Positions 29,003 to 39,948 of a DNA stretch of 64,000 nucleotides are shown here, one piece after another. The notes under the pieces are model-generated. The model did not search any database and was not told where the DNA came from. It was given only the letters and a program-made list of their open reading frames with translations. The translations under genes were made by a program, and so were the position numbers. This DNA comes from Microbotryum silenes-acaulis (lineage: Eukaryota; Basidiomycota; Microbotryomycetes; Microbotryales; Microbotryaceae): assembly GCA_003665825.1 (NCBI GenBank), contig QPFY01000006.1, positions 1,364,001-1,428,000 on the forward strand. Reading direction: 5' to 3'. Each line of letters starts with the position of its first letter. The first letter of the stretch is position 1.

Positions 29003-30230
29003 TGTTGAATTGCATTCTGTCAAGCCTTCGAACACTTCGACATCGGACCGCCGTTTGACGGACTTGCCCGCCTTTCGCCTCGGCGCCTCGCTCCGCGCGT
29101 CTTCGCCTCCGCAAGCCTCCACCGCGCCCCCTGTCCCTCGAGCCTCGCTGCATGATCCTCGCACCCGGCCTCGTCCCTCGACCGATGTGCACCGCTCGTC
29201 AACTTGTCCACATCCCGGTCCGTCTGCCCGTCGTTGCCAGCTTTGCCTACTCTGCCATGCTCGCCACCACGCGCCTTTGCCTCTTGGCACTTTCACCTCG
29301 GCGCCTTTTTCGCCGCCGCGCGCCTTCGCAGCCAAGCCGCCCCCTTGTTCACCGCCCAGTTTTCGCCTCGGCGCCTCTTTCGCCGCCGCGCGCCTTCGCC
29401 TCGGCGCCTTCGCCCTCGCTGCCAAGCCGCCCCCCAGTCTTTCGCCTAGGCGCCTTCGCCTTCGCCGCCTTCGCCGCCCCCCCCCTCCAGTCTTTCGCCT
29501 AGGCGCCTTCGCCTTCGCAGCCAAGCCGCCCCCTTGTCTCCGCCTCCGCGCCAGCCTGCTCAACTCACGCTCGCGCGCCGCTGCCTCCACGCCGGGACTT
29601 AGTCAGTCCGCACTCTCCAGCCTAGCCGAGCCAACGCCTCCGCCTCGCCACAGCCAGTTTGCCACCGCCGACCTCATGACCCATCGGCCATGCAGAACAT
29701 CGCCCACTCATGATGCCCGCGGTTCGCAACCTGAAGCCTGTCGTCACGGATCGCCTCACTCAACAACTCTGGATCGTGTAGATAAGTTTCCCCTCGTGTC
29801 CGTCGTCCAACACGACACCCCTCAGAGCCTCGATGGTCCACTTGGAGTTCGGTCTTGAAGCTTCGCATTGTGTTAGCCCAGTTTGTCTTAGCGCGGCCCT
29901 TTGCTGGAACCTCACCCGACTCGCGCGCCCTCGCGCCTCTCTTCCTCTTCTCTACCGCTTCCCAACATTAGCTAGACCGCTAATCTTCGGTAGAGAACAG
30001 GTTAGTTGCAATCACATCTACCGCTTCCCAACATTAGCTAGACCGCTAATCTTCGGTAGAGAACAGATCGTCCAGCCGCACCGTGTCCGTCTCGTCAGAC
30101 TGCGTCCGTGCCGCCTCACGACTTCTCCCCCCGGCCCGTCCGTCGCACACTGTAGCCACGTCGACGCTCCGCCAGTAGCCCAAGCGGTCGCTACTCCCAA
30201 GTCCGAAACCTTTTCGGCTTCCACTCAACA
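29003..30230 (+). mobile_element. Solo LTR of family A inside Cop1b
   Basis: 1,228 bp, TGTTGAATTGCATTC to CACTCAACA, target duplication GTGCT (28998-29002 and 30231-30235), opposite in direction to Cop1b. Almost identical to 3300-4528, with one C fewer in a C run and a few substitutions. It holds two copies of the 66-bp hairpin unit. Confidence 0.93.
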
Positions 30231-30235
30231 GTGCT

Positions 30236-31592
30236 GAGGGGTGGTGTGCCAGGCGCGGCAGCCAAATACCCTCAGGTTTGCCGTGCTGGGAGGTTTGCCA
30301 AACCAGACAGCGTCCGGGATCTTGTGGTCGATGGCGCTGTGCGGGCTGAGGTTCTTGGTGTCAACAATGTACCTGAGGGCCTCTCGCCAGAGTGTCATGG
30401 GCAGTCCCGAGTGCTGGAGCAGGGCGATCGTCCCCTCGATGATCGTGCGGTTTGTCCTTTCGGCTCGGCCGTTCTGCTCCGGGGTGTACGGGATTGTGAG
30501 CTGCTTGGTAATGCCGTGGTGAGAGCAGTACTCAATGAAGGCTTTGGACGTGTATTCGCCGCCATTGTCTGTTCGTAACGTGCGGAGCTTGAGGCCCGTT
30601 GAGCGTTCGATCATGGTGTGCCAACGCTGGAAGGTGTCGAATACTTGACTCTTGTTTCTCAGCGCGCTGACCCACGTCTTTCGGGAGAAATCGTCGATGA
30701 AGGTGACAACATATCGTTCCCCGTTGGTGGCTGGTTCGGGCAGAGTGAGGACATCGGAGTGGACCAGTTCGAGTGGTTGCGAAGCGCGAGAGTCCGACGT
30801 TGGGAAAGGTTTCCTGGTTGCCTTTGCCGCTTTGCAGGTGTCGCAGGAGAAGGCCTTGCATTCGGCCGCCGAGTACGTCCATGTTTGACCTTGTAGTTGA
30901 CCCGACGAGACTGCCCTTCGCAGGTTGGGAAGGGACAGGTGGCCGAATCGTTGATGCAGAGTCAGGAGAGGGATGGCGGCGGCTGCAACCGGTGACGGTG
31001 TGCAGCGGATTGGGGTGGCGTCCAGTGTCGACAATTGGTTTGCAATGAGGGATGCGACGCCTATGAGGTGACCTTGTGACCGGAGCTCGATGGTCTTGCC
31101 AAAGTGGGTGTAAATGCGCTCGCGGCGCAGCTGCATGACCGAGACCAGGTTTGCCGGAAGGTCGGGAACGTAGTAGACGTTGCAGAGCTTGATCGTTCGT
31201 TGTTTCGACGTTCGTATCGTGATCGAGCCGGTTCCTTGGGCCATGAGTGATCCACCAGCGCCATCAACGGCGATGTGCGACCGAGTGTGCCAGACGTCGA
31301 ATAGAGACGCGTCCTTGACCATGTGGTGGGAGGCGCCCGAGTCGAGTACGAGGGTGTCGTTGGGGAGGTGAAGCTCCCGGTTCGAGTTCAGACGACCTAG
31401 GAGTGCAACGACGTTCACGCTGGGCCGGGCTGTCACGCTCACAGTCGGGTCCAGGTGCGACGTGTCAAGTTGCGTCATGATGCGGTAACGGCCGATTGCG
31501 TGGGCGAGGGCGGTTGCAAGGGTGTGGCACAGTGCGATGATGATGATGAAGACGATCATGATGGTCGCGAATGACGTCAGTGGAGCTGTCAT
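30236..31592 (-). CDS. Cop1b Pol, N-terminal part (protease and integrase)
   Basis: Starts at 31592 with MTAPLTSFATIMIVFIIII, the same hydrophobic leader as Cop1a, then DSGASHH protease and the integrase (HQRFGHL, VHSDVL, RTDNGGEY, NGRAERTNR). No Gag upstream: the primer binding site and LTR start 17 nt before the ATG. The frame breaks at the solo LTR after RAWHTTPQH. Confidence 0.9.
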
Positions 31593-31608
31593 TGTTGGAG
31601 CAGCTTTA

Positions 31609-31624
31609 GCTCGGGCTCATAACC
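31609..31624 (-). promoter_or_regulatory. Primer binding site of Cop1b
   Basis: Minus strand GGTTATGAGCCCGAGC directly after the 5' LTR, the same as in Cop1a and Cop1c. Confidence 0.8.
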
Positions 31625-31851
31625 TGTTAATCGTATGTCTCGAGAGGGGACTGGATCGGCAACCAGTAAGTACACGAGACAGAGTACGGGTTGTAAGGGA
31701 GTAGTTTGGAGCGTTAGGGGGAAGACTAAAGAGGCGCGCAGTGCGAGTGTGCGAAATATCTCTAAGTCCAAAGAGAGGTCCAAGCGGCGCGGCTAGCTAG
31801 GCGCGGCGCGGATTGGAGATTGATCTAAGCAAGAGTGTATGGAATTCAACA
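31625..31851 (-). repeat. 5' LTR of Cop1b
   Basis: 227 bp, with TGTTGAATTCC at 31851 and ATTAACA at 31625 on the minus strand. Confidence 0.9.
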
Positions 31852-32156
31852 TGCCAGACGTCGAAGAGAGACGCGTCCTTGACCATGTGGTGGGAGGCGC
31901 CCAAGTCGAGTACAAGAGTGTCGTTGGGAAGGTGGAGTTCACGGTTCGGTTGTAGACAACCTAGGAGTGCGACGACGTTCACGCTGGGCCGAACTGTCAC
32001 GCTCACAGTTGGGTCCAGGTGCGACGTGTCAAGTTGCATCATGGTGCGGTAACGGCCGGTCGCATGGGCGAGGGTGGTTGCAACAGTGTGGTATAGGGCG
32101 ATGATGATGACGAAGACGATCATGACGGTCGCAAGTGACGATGGTGGTGGTGGCAT
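31852..32156 (-). pseudogene. Cop1c leader and protease fragment (diverged copy)
   Basis: A diverged relative of Cop1, starting at 32156 with MPPPPSSLATVMIVFVIII. The hydrophobic leader is conserved despite many base differences, and no Gag precedes the protease. The protease motif reads LVLDLGASHH, so the Ser after the catalytic Asp is replaced by Leu. It stops at FDVWH where Cop1b begins. This third copy shows that absence of Gag is an old trait of the family and not a recent deletion. Confidence 0.82.
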
Positions 32157-32187
32157 CGTGGAGCAGCTTTAGCTCGGGCTCATAACC

Positions 32188-32416
32188 TGTTAAGTCGTAT
32201 GTCTCGAGAGGGGACTGGATCGGCAACCAGTAAGTACACGAGACACAGTACGAGTTGTGGGAAGTATATTGGAGCGTTAGGGGAAAGACTATAAGAGGCA
32301 CGCAGTGCGAGTGCGCGAAATATCTCTAAGTCCAAAAGGGGTCCAAGCGGCGCACGGCTGGCCAGACTGGGCGCGAGTTGGAGATCGACCTAAGCAAGAG
32401 TGTATGGAATTCAACA
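32188..32416 (-). repeat. 5' LTR of Cop1c (diverged)
   Basis: About 229 bp, clearly related to the 227-bp Cop1 LTR but with scattered substitutions and small indels. TGTTGAATTCC at 32416 on the minus strand, and a primer binding site (GGTTATGAGCCCGAGC) at 32172-32187. It has landed inside a CopC LTR. Confidence 0.85.
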
Positions 32417-32537
32417 GGATAGGCCCTGGCGCGCTGAGACAGTCGCCCGCGTCTAAGTCGCCACCGCAGGGGGGCGGGCTAGCGCGCGCGCGCAACGACC
32501 GAGGCGCCCCTGTCGAGCTGAGAGTGGACTCTTCACA
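32417..32537 (-). repeat. CopC LTR fragment
   Basis: Matches the TGTGAAGAGTCC-side part of the CopC LTR (compare 35580-35702). Probably the remains of the 5' LTR of CopC, cut by Cop1c. The right neighbour is a family-A LTR fragment. Confidence 0.75.
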
Positions 32538-32627
32538 CATCGCACACTGTAGCCACGTCAACGCTCCACCAGTAGCCCAAGCGGTCGCTACTCCCAAGTC
32601 CAGAACCTTTTCGGCTTCCACTCAACA
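32538..32627 (+). repeat. 3' end fragment of a family-A LTR
   Basis: The last 90 bases of the LTR (TCGCACACTGTAGCCACG to CACTCAACA). The 5' part is missing. It abuts ordinary sequence at 32628. Confidence 0.8.
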
Positions 32628-32883
32628 GGGCCATCGCGCTGACCATGCTGTCTGTTCTACAAAACTGTATGGCGGATGCTTATGCGGGTCGCAATACCAA
32701 GATCGGTTGATTGTTGTCATTATGCACGGGGAGCGGATTCTGTTGATCGGAGCGGGGCGCCCAGCGGGCCCATGGTCTCCCATGGTACTGCGGTACGCTA
32801 TTGTACGGCGCTACCCTCGCCCCAAAGACTCGGCGCGGTTGTCACAAAAATTCGATGAGTGGGAGGGAAAAGGCGAAAATTAG
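32628..32883 (+). repeat. Diverged copy of the segment at about 41995-42340
   Basis: Non-coding sequence that aligns with 41995-42340 over its length. Best blocks are around CAATACCAAGATCGGTTG and GATTCTGTTGATCGGAGCGG, and the end resembles GGAGGGAAAA. It is truncated on the left by the LTR fragment and on the right by the mitochondrial insert. Confidence 0.65.
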
Positions 32884-33650
32884 AGAGAGCAGCGCAGAAG
32901 TATTCTATCGAATTTATTAACTGTTGCTCTGCCGTTCCTCTTATTTATTCTGAAGAACACAAAAACATTACCCCTATTTTTTGCTTGGGATAATCTTCAT
33001 TTACCAAATATTAAAGATATTATCTAGTTTAAATCTATATCATATTACTTTCCCTTTCTTTCATTTTGTTTTTTACGTTCTTCGAAAAAGCTGATTCCCA
33101 TCATTCGCGCGCGAACAGATGTTCCCATCACTTCTCCTTCTCTTTCTTTTTTTAAGCTGAAAGGTAAAAAACAGTCTTTACCAATTATGATTTGCTTTAT
33201 GTTTATCACCCTTTCTTTTTCTCAGTTTTTTATAAAAAAAAAAAAAAGAAAAACAATCGGGACAATCCCTTTAGTCACTTGATGATAATTCCACATTGTT
33301 ATCTATTCTTATGTTAATTATTCACATCGTATTTGTAATACTATTGTTCCACTATTAACCTCTTTTCCACCACTTACAACGTGTATGCAGTTACAGTTAG
33401 CTTTTCTTATTAAAGTATTAGCTGGTATGTGGATGAGTACTTTGCAGCTAGGTTTTCATCTTGGATGAAAAAGCCGAGAAAAAGAATTAACATTATCCAA
33501 TGATATTATCTCAAGATTTGTTAATCCTGTATAACCATAAATTAAACCTGAGCCTAATAAAATTAAAGCTGAAGATACTGTATTATTTTATTTTATTTGT
33601 CTCTTTTTATAAAAGCTTAAAATAAAGTGAAAGGAAATAAAGAGGCTCAC
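32884..33650. other. Nuclear mitochondrial DNA insert (NUMT)
   Basis: An abrupt block of about 770 bp that is strongly AT-rich, in a region that is otherwise GC-rich on both sides. It contains a recognisable nad2 fragment on the minus strand and a poly-A run at about 33238-33246. Other pieces do not read as proteins I recognise. Origin from mitochondrial DNA is inferred from composition plus nad2; the borders are approximate. Confidence 0.65.
33471..33575 (-). pseudogene. nad2: nad2 fragment in mitochondrial insert
   Basis: 35 codons on the minus strand read SSALILLGSGLIYGYTGLTN, then LEIISLDN. The LLGSGLIYGYTGLTN block is characteristic of NADH dehydrogenase subunit 2. No start or stop is retained, so it cannot be functional. 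Confidence 0.65.
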
Positions 33651-34124
33651 AGTGCCTGGAACTTCATGTTGTTGTTGAGCCCCTAAAACCAGTGTCGGGA
33701 TCCAAAGAATGTCACGTGATTGACGGGGCAAGCGCAGCGTAGCGCCTGCGCCCGCGCGTCAACAACAGCAAGACCACGCCTGAGCTCTGTAGAAAAAGTG
33801 TCATGCAAACCCACGCGCTTTCTATACATTAAATCCTACACAAGCTACCCAATAGCTCCCCACCATGTCAAAATTCGACAAAAATCATAGTCGCGCTGTA
33901 GCTCAACTTTTATGGTCCAGAAAATGCAGAAAGGGTCGTACATGACTTCTGGTTGGGACACCGATACCACATGCAGGTGCGGCAGACTCAACAGTATACT
34001 GATACATTCACCACTTGCGGCCCTCTGGCGCGCAACATGCAACACAGACAAAACCAGTGATCTTAGGTACATGGGTCGCGGATCGACCTGTTTATTCATT
34101 TATAAGCACCCAGACATAACCACT
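33651..34124. other. Intergenic sequence, no feature recognised
   Basis: GC returns to normal at about 33650. A short open frame on each strand (33845-34154) has no features of a protein I recognise. Confidence 0.4.
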
Positions 34125-34137
34125 CTAATCGCTCGTC

Positions 34138-34240
34138 ACTCTGGGCTCACATAAGGTCGGGTTTTGGGCCCACATACTTTGGGATCACATCCGAACACCA
34201 TTCTTGTACCACATTCATCGGGACTTTGGTACCACATAGT
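34138..34240 (-). repeat. Left subterminal repeat array of the MULE
   Basis: Five diverged units ending CACAT: CTCTGGGCTCACAT, TTTTGGGCCCACAT, CTTTGGGATCACAT, TTCTTGTACCACAT and CTTTGGTACCACAT. They are inverted relative to the array at 39949-40060. Confidence 0.65.
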
Positions 34241-34846
34241 GTAGACACCTGTATCTCTTGCAATATGTGATGTATCACTCTGGGGAATGTAGTATGATGT
34301 ATGTACAGGTCTATAGTACTTCTGGCCGGTGAGACGAGGCGGACAATGCAGTAGTTGCTACATCGGGGTTCTTCCCCGCTGTGCCGCTCCGCACCCGTGT
34401 CAGCGGTTAGACCTTACGATCGTCACAAGGCAGCAAGCGTAGCTTGCAATAAACATCATAGGGTGGAGCAAACTGTTTTTTCTTCTTGCTGACTAGAAGA
34501 CTTATGTGGTAATGACATTAGCACTACATGGGTGAGCTGTAGTGTTCCTTAGGCCTGCAATCGTTAGCACCCTTATTAGAGAAAATTGAAACATTCGGCG
34601 AAAGCCCAGGGGCCGCGCCAAAACTCGCAGGCGCTCGTCATTTGACGGGCTACACCGGCAAACTCACAAATGCCCCTGAAAGTAGCTCCTTTCCTCAGAG
34701 CTTCACACACTCACTGGGCTTTCCCCCCACTCTCCCTTTCTTCTTACACATAAAGTCCTCACCCAAACACTCCTTCCTATCCTCGTCGCGCGGAAATATT
34801 GTGCATCTCGAGCAAACGACGCCTGAAGGGTTTACCTTCAAGTTAG

Positions 34847-37800
34847 ATGGCGCCAATCACACTCATGTCGACAGGAGAAATCAGTCAACTGCTGCAAAAC
34901 AAAGGGGGCCAACCACCCATCGCGTTGCAGGAACAAGGCTCGCCAGAGGGATACACATCGGAAGTTGATGAGGATGAGGACAGTCTGCAAATCTTGGCAG
35001 CTTTGGTCCCGGTTCCCTCGAAGTCCTCGATATCTAGCACCTCCGCAGTCTCGGGGCTTTCGAACTCTCGCAAGAGCCGTTCGAGAGACTCCGACGAGGG
35101 TTACTACTGAGTCAACGACGGCGATTCGGACGAGAAATCAATTGACAACATCGTCTTGGCACTACTCCTGGCTCGGAACGACAAGAAGATCCTCGACCGG
35201 CACACGTACGAGCCCTCTCGACAGGACAAAGGGTTATCGAACACGACGCGCAAGGCAATTCTCTCAAACTTGATCCTCACGACTGCAGAGCACAACGAGC
35301 TCCGTCTCAGGCCGCTCGTTCTCAATTGTCGCAAGCCGAGGTCCGAATGGGAATTTGTACGCAAACTTCCTGTCCTGGAGCTCCCAAAGTATAAGATGAT
35401 CACCACTACTGTCAGGAGAGGTTGAGAGTCCAACAGAAGTGATGAGAAGGAAGCTAAGAAACAGAAAGGGGGCCCGCGCTGGGATAGGCCCAGGCGCGGG
35501 TGAAATCGCTGGCGCGCTGAGACAGTTGCCCGCGTCTAAGTCTCCTCCGCAGGGGGGCGGGCTAGCGGTCGCGCGCCCGAATCCGCCGGCGCCGGTGCGC
35601 TGAGGCAGTCGGGCGCGTCTAAGTCCCCTCCACAGGGGGCGGGCTAGCGGGCGCGCGCAACGACCGAGGCGCCCCTGTCGAGCTGAGAGTGGACTCTTCA
35701 CACAAAGTTCATGGCTACAGAGGTATGTCAAAGCTGCATTCTGCGCTGCGTTTTGTTTTGTCCTGTGAACGACCTAACTTTTATTGGTGCGATCTATCAA
35801 CAGAAGCATGACTGGGCTCCACGCAAATATGAACACTGTCTTGCTGTCGTCAAGCGACCTTACGGTGACGCGCCCTCGTCTACTCATCATCAACATCCGT
35901 CGGAGGTGGCAGTGGGGATCGAATGGTGTCCAGAAGTGCTTATCACCCTTCGAGAAGCTTGGAGTCAACCCGGCGAAGGTCGACCTGTTGCGGAGGTTCT
36001 ACAAATTACCCATCGTTGCTCGGGGGCCTGCAAAAAAGTTCGGGTTAAGGATGGCAAACTTGGGTACAAGAAACGAAACAATGACAAGGACCCCAGGAAA
36101 ACATGCTCTACTACTCAAGGTGATCATCCCGGATAGGAAATCAAAGGATCTTGGTTTGGGTGGCTGATAAGACTCTCTGTTACCTTCTTCGTCCCTTGTG
36201 CAGATCCTCGTTCAGGCCGACGATCTTTCATTGGCGCTGGTGTACACCCTTGGCAACCACGAACGACGCCAACCACCGCCAAACGTCCGACGTCCAGGCC
36301 CTTTCATTTGTGCGTTGGCGCATCAGGAAGTCTTTCGGCAGGCCAACACGCCCATGCTTGCATTTCAAAGTGAGTGTGTGCTCCAAGTTTGCACAGGAAG
36401 TTTTCACTTCTTAAAACTGACCATCAGTTCCTTTCTCGATGATGAACTCAATCATTTCACAGATATGAACCAGCGGATGTCGGTCTGGGAGAAACAGAAC
36501 GAGGTCATTCTCCCGCAGTACAGGAAAGTCAGCGCAAAGCAGCTGCGCAATATGTTCAGGGCAAAAGGTCGACAGAACGCGCAGCAGGGATCCTCCTTGT
36601 ACTCGCTAGCTCGCACGGCTGAGCTGAGACCGTTCACCCTTCAAAATACAACAGAGCCCAAGACACGCGGAGTGGCCTAGTGAGTGATCACGATCTAAGC
36701 TGCTTGCCGATCTGATGAGCTAACAAGTGTTGGAGGCATTTACCCTTGTCAGCTTTTAGCCTTTCAACGAGAAAACAAAGCAGCCGTTGATCTGCGTCCT
36801 TGCCTCCCTCCACTCCATTGATGTGTTGATTTCCTTCGCCACAGTTGAGAACGATTCAGGAGATTGGTCGCGGTTTGTTGGACTTGACTCAAGCTGGCAA
36901 TACCTGAACGAGAACCGCGCCCCCCTCACCATCCTCGTCGCGACTGGCTTGAAAGACAGACTTGCGCTAGGTGAGAGCCTGGGAAGCACTTGAAAGGAAG
37001 GTCCGGACGAGTACAAAGACTCATTTCAGCGCTTATGTATTGTCTTCTTCAGGTCCTATGCTTCTCTCCAGTGATGTGAAGGCAGATACTCTCATCATTT
37101 ACTTGGATACGGTAAAGAGGCTGGTCGAGGAGCGTGCCGCAATCCTTGTAAGGGGTGCGTTGTAAGATGGGTTGACCAGGGTGTGCTGCGCGTCACGACA
37201 GTTTTGAGAGGAGTCGCTCACGCCATTCTGTACCGTCGACGATTCGCATGCGCACTTCAGAAGCTCGTGAGAATGGGCCCAACCTACCCGGCTCGTCCCC
37301 CAGGTTGCCAAATCTTCTCCAAAATGCCGAATTCATCTTGGAAAATCAGTGGCAACCACCGAGTTTCATGATCGACAAATGTCGGACTGAGCTCAACACC
37401 TTGACACTCTGTAAGCGCCGATGCTTTCTAGGGCTACTATATGAGATGTGCAGACTGCTCTCACAATTTTGAATTCCTGATGATCGTCGTCTTCTGCATC
37501 GATGTTACTATAGGGAAAGAAAAGCACAACCTCAACTTTCACATACGCCTTTGCCAATTCCCCGTGGTTCAGGCCATTATTCGGTGGTTGAGTGACAGCA
37601 ATGACGGCGAAAGCGGCAACACCGTCAAGCCTTCTCGGATTTGAAACAGATGCCGAGGCGACAGCTCGGCGCTTGGCTGAGTTCGAAGGGAAGAAGCGGG
37701 CGTTCTTTGAAAAATCAGACGCATGGATCGACAAAGAGTTCCGAAGTTGTAAGTTGTTGCAAGCCAGCAGCAAACAACTCAGACGTCACCAAGAAGCCGG

Positions 37801-39121
37801 AACTGGGTCGCAACAGCCGAGAAGAAGAATAACTTTCGGGTGTATTTCAATGTCAACTGGTTCGTACAAGAGTGGATCGGTGAGTCTTACTTCTTCCTTC
37901 TTTACGTGTTCTCTCACAGTTTTTTTGGCTCACACATTTCCACAATTCTGAAGAAACATACACAGATGATGGTTTACTACCCCTTGGCGTTTCGCGGGAA
38001 GCCATCAACACCAACAATGTGACTGAACAAGCCTTCAAGACCATCCAGCAAGAGCATCTCCACGGCCGAGCCAACAAGAGGTATTGCGTAGCACCGGACT
38101 CAAGGAGCGAATCTCGACGGAAGAGCTGACAATTCTACTTGCGTTCTGCACCTGCTAGGATCGACAATCTCGTTGTGGTCTTGCTCAACAATGCTCTAGT
38201 TTATGACATTTGGAAGGACGTATCGGATGCAAAACCGGATCATGTTCTTCGAGATACTCTGGCAAATTCGATGGACATCTGGGAGCTTGGACAGTTCCGC
38301 CCTACCGAAAAGGAGGGTGAGTGGGTGCTGAGTTTACGGTGGGGTTTTATCAGGTACCAGTGCCTTGGCTACCAAGCCCTTACTGACGCGAGAATGCTTC
38401 GGATTTTAAACTCAGATCCATGGATTCATCAATCACCCTCGATACTCGCGCGCCTTATTGTCCTTGTTGCGCATTCAAGCAAACAGGAAAGAAATGCGCT
38501 CATCTTTGGGCGTGCGATCTGCTAGTTCACAATGGCGACTACCACACAGCGATGAGTGCGTCCGAAAGCTTTGATCACCCTCGTAGTGGCTTCACAACCC
38601 TACAATCTGACAATTGGCCTGGGCGTTCTCTTGCAGAGCGCATCATGGCAGCAGCAGTAGCGGCAAAAGCAATGTCGGACATGCGGGACGGAACAAAATC
38701 AAGCAAGCTCCACGACGCCTCCGTTGAAGCCTTGGTCGACAAAGTATTGGACTCTAAAACGCCATCGGCTTTGGAGGACGACAACGAGCCAGACGAGCCG
38801 TTGTCTCGACGAACGGGACAAGGTGGATTCGGAGGTTGAGGACGAGGACGTACGCGCTGCCGATATAGCCGATGTTGCTGAATTTCAGCCCAACTGCTCA
38901 ACTGTCAAAGGTGAGCAATGTCTGAACGCCTTGCCGGAACGGAGACTTCCATTCCAATCTGGTCTTGTTCTGTCACACAGGCAGATCAGCCAGGAATCGG
39001 CCATTGCAACCCCATCGTAGCAAGACAGCCAAACCGGAACTCTCATAATCGAAGTCAAATTCAGGGGTCACGCTCGAGCACTCGGGGAGAGTCGATGGCA
39101 AAGCAACGGCAGCAATCAGAT
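34847..39121 (+). pseudogene. MULE-type transposase gene, multi-exon, broken
   Basis: Protein pieces in several frames separated by probable introns. The order fits a Mutator-like transposase. An acidic N-terminus (MAPITLMSTGEISQLLQ) comes first. The first DDE block is VGLDSSWQYLNENRAPLTIL (36875-36930), then GPMLLSSDVKADT. The second Asp is in FMIDKCRTEL (37364-37393). The C.FH block is altered to RLCQFPVVQAI (about 37546-37578). A NNVTEQAFKTIQQEHLHGR block follows (38014-38070). A SWIM zinc finger CPCCAFKQTGKKCAHLWA ends it (38449-38510). There is an in-frame TGA at 35108-35110 and an LTR insertion at 35390, so it is unlikely to be functional. Identification is from motifs recognised by eye. 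Confidence 0.55.
35390..35702 (-). mobile_element. Solo LTR of CopC
   Basis: 313 bp with target duplication CAAAG (35385-35389 and 35703-35707). On the minus strand it begins TGTGAAGAGTCC and ends GATCATCTTATA, so the LTR ends are TG...TA and not TG...CA. It interrupts an exon of the MULE gene. Confidence 0.9.
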
Positions 39122-39123
39122 GT

Positions 39124-39744
39124 TTGATACGCGACAAGCTCAATCCTGATCAACTTCATCCAAAAACTTCCAAACACACCATCTTTGAGAACGGAACCAC
39201 TCAGTTTGGGAAGACCCGTGGACGCCCACGTGAGACGCAATTTTCCAACAGCTTATCCTCGACCAAAGATCACGCGGCTGCCAAGCGAATGGCGGCCATT
39301 CCCGAGGTCATAGACATCGAAGAACTGAGCGACGACGAGAGGCCACCATGCCAGCTCGCGCCGTTACAAAAAGGACGTCTTCCACTCGACATCTACGATA
39401 CAGTTCAGCCGGAGGAGCGCCGAAGCAATGTTTCCGCCGTCAAGGACATTATCAAGCGCATTCCCGACGAGGTTCAGAAGGTTGATTGGGACATATTCCT
39501 CGACATTCATGCCGGCGACCACACACCAGGCCTGAACTTGAGCTCCTTGCGTGAAATGGCCAACACCAATTTGTGGTTGAGGGCTTCGCACATCGATGCT
39601 TTCAGCAGCGCTATCAATCGGTTTCAAGGCCAATTGCCTTTCAATGGTCGGTCAAAAGAGGTTCGTGACCTTGAACCAACATGCTACGCATTCTATCTCG
39701 AAGGAGGAAAGTGCGCAAAGGGAATTGGAGGCACTCTGTTGTAA
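39124..39744 (+). pseudogene. Possible Ulp1-like peptidase remnant of the MULE
   Basis: A 206-residue open frame downstream of the transposase. It has an acidic segment (VIDIEELSDDE) and a block LREMANTNLWLRASHIDAFS, which resembles the substrate-binding start of Ulp1/C48 peptidases (WL.D..I pattern). The catalytic His, Asp and Cys region is not present before the stop. Several MULE groups carry a Ulp1 domain, which is the reason for the suggestion. It could also be an unrelated exon of the same gene. Confidence 0.35.
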
Positions 39745-39948
39745 TACCCTCCTGGTCGCCTTAACCAGTACACCAACAGTGAAGGCACCTTCAAGAGATG
39801 CATGCGCTGAATCCTCTTTCAACACACTCGACCAACCGAGCGGCAGCAGGGTGTGAGTTCGGATGGGAGTTCGCAAGCATAGCTTTATATCATCATTGAC
39901 AGGAGGCCTGCCCCTTTACCAGATTCTCCTTTCTCAAAAACCAGTTCC

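Larger units (their letters stand above)
26685..31851 (-). mobile_element. Cop1b: second gag-less copia copy, inverted
   Basis: Same family as Cop1a, minus strand. LTRs of 227 bp at 26685-26911 (3') and 31625-31851 (5') differ from each other at two positions I could see. Primer binding site at 31609-31624, polypurine tract at 26912-26920. The flanks do not share a target duplication (CCGTT left, TGCCA right) and come from different elements (CopC left, Cop1c right), so a deletion or LTR recombination occurred. The pol frame is split by a family-A solo LTR. Confidence 0.9.
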
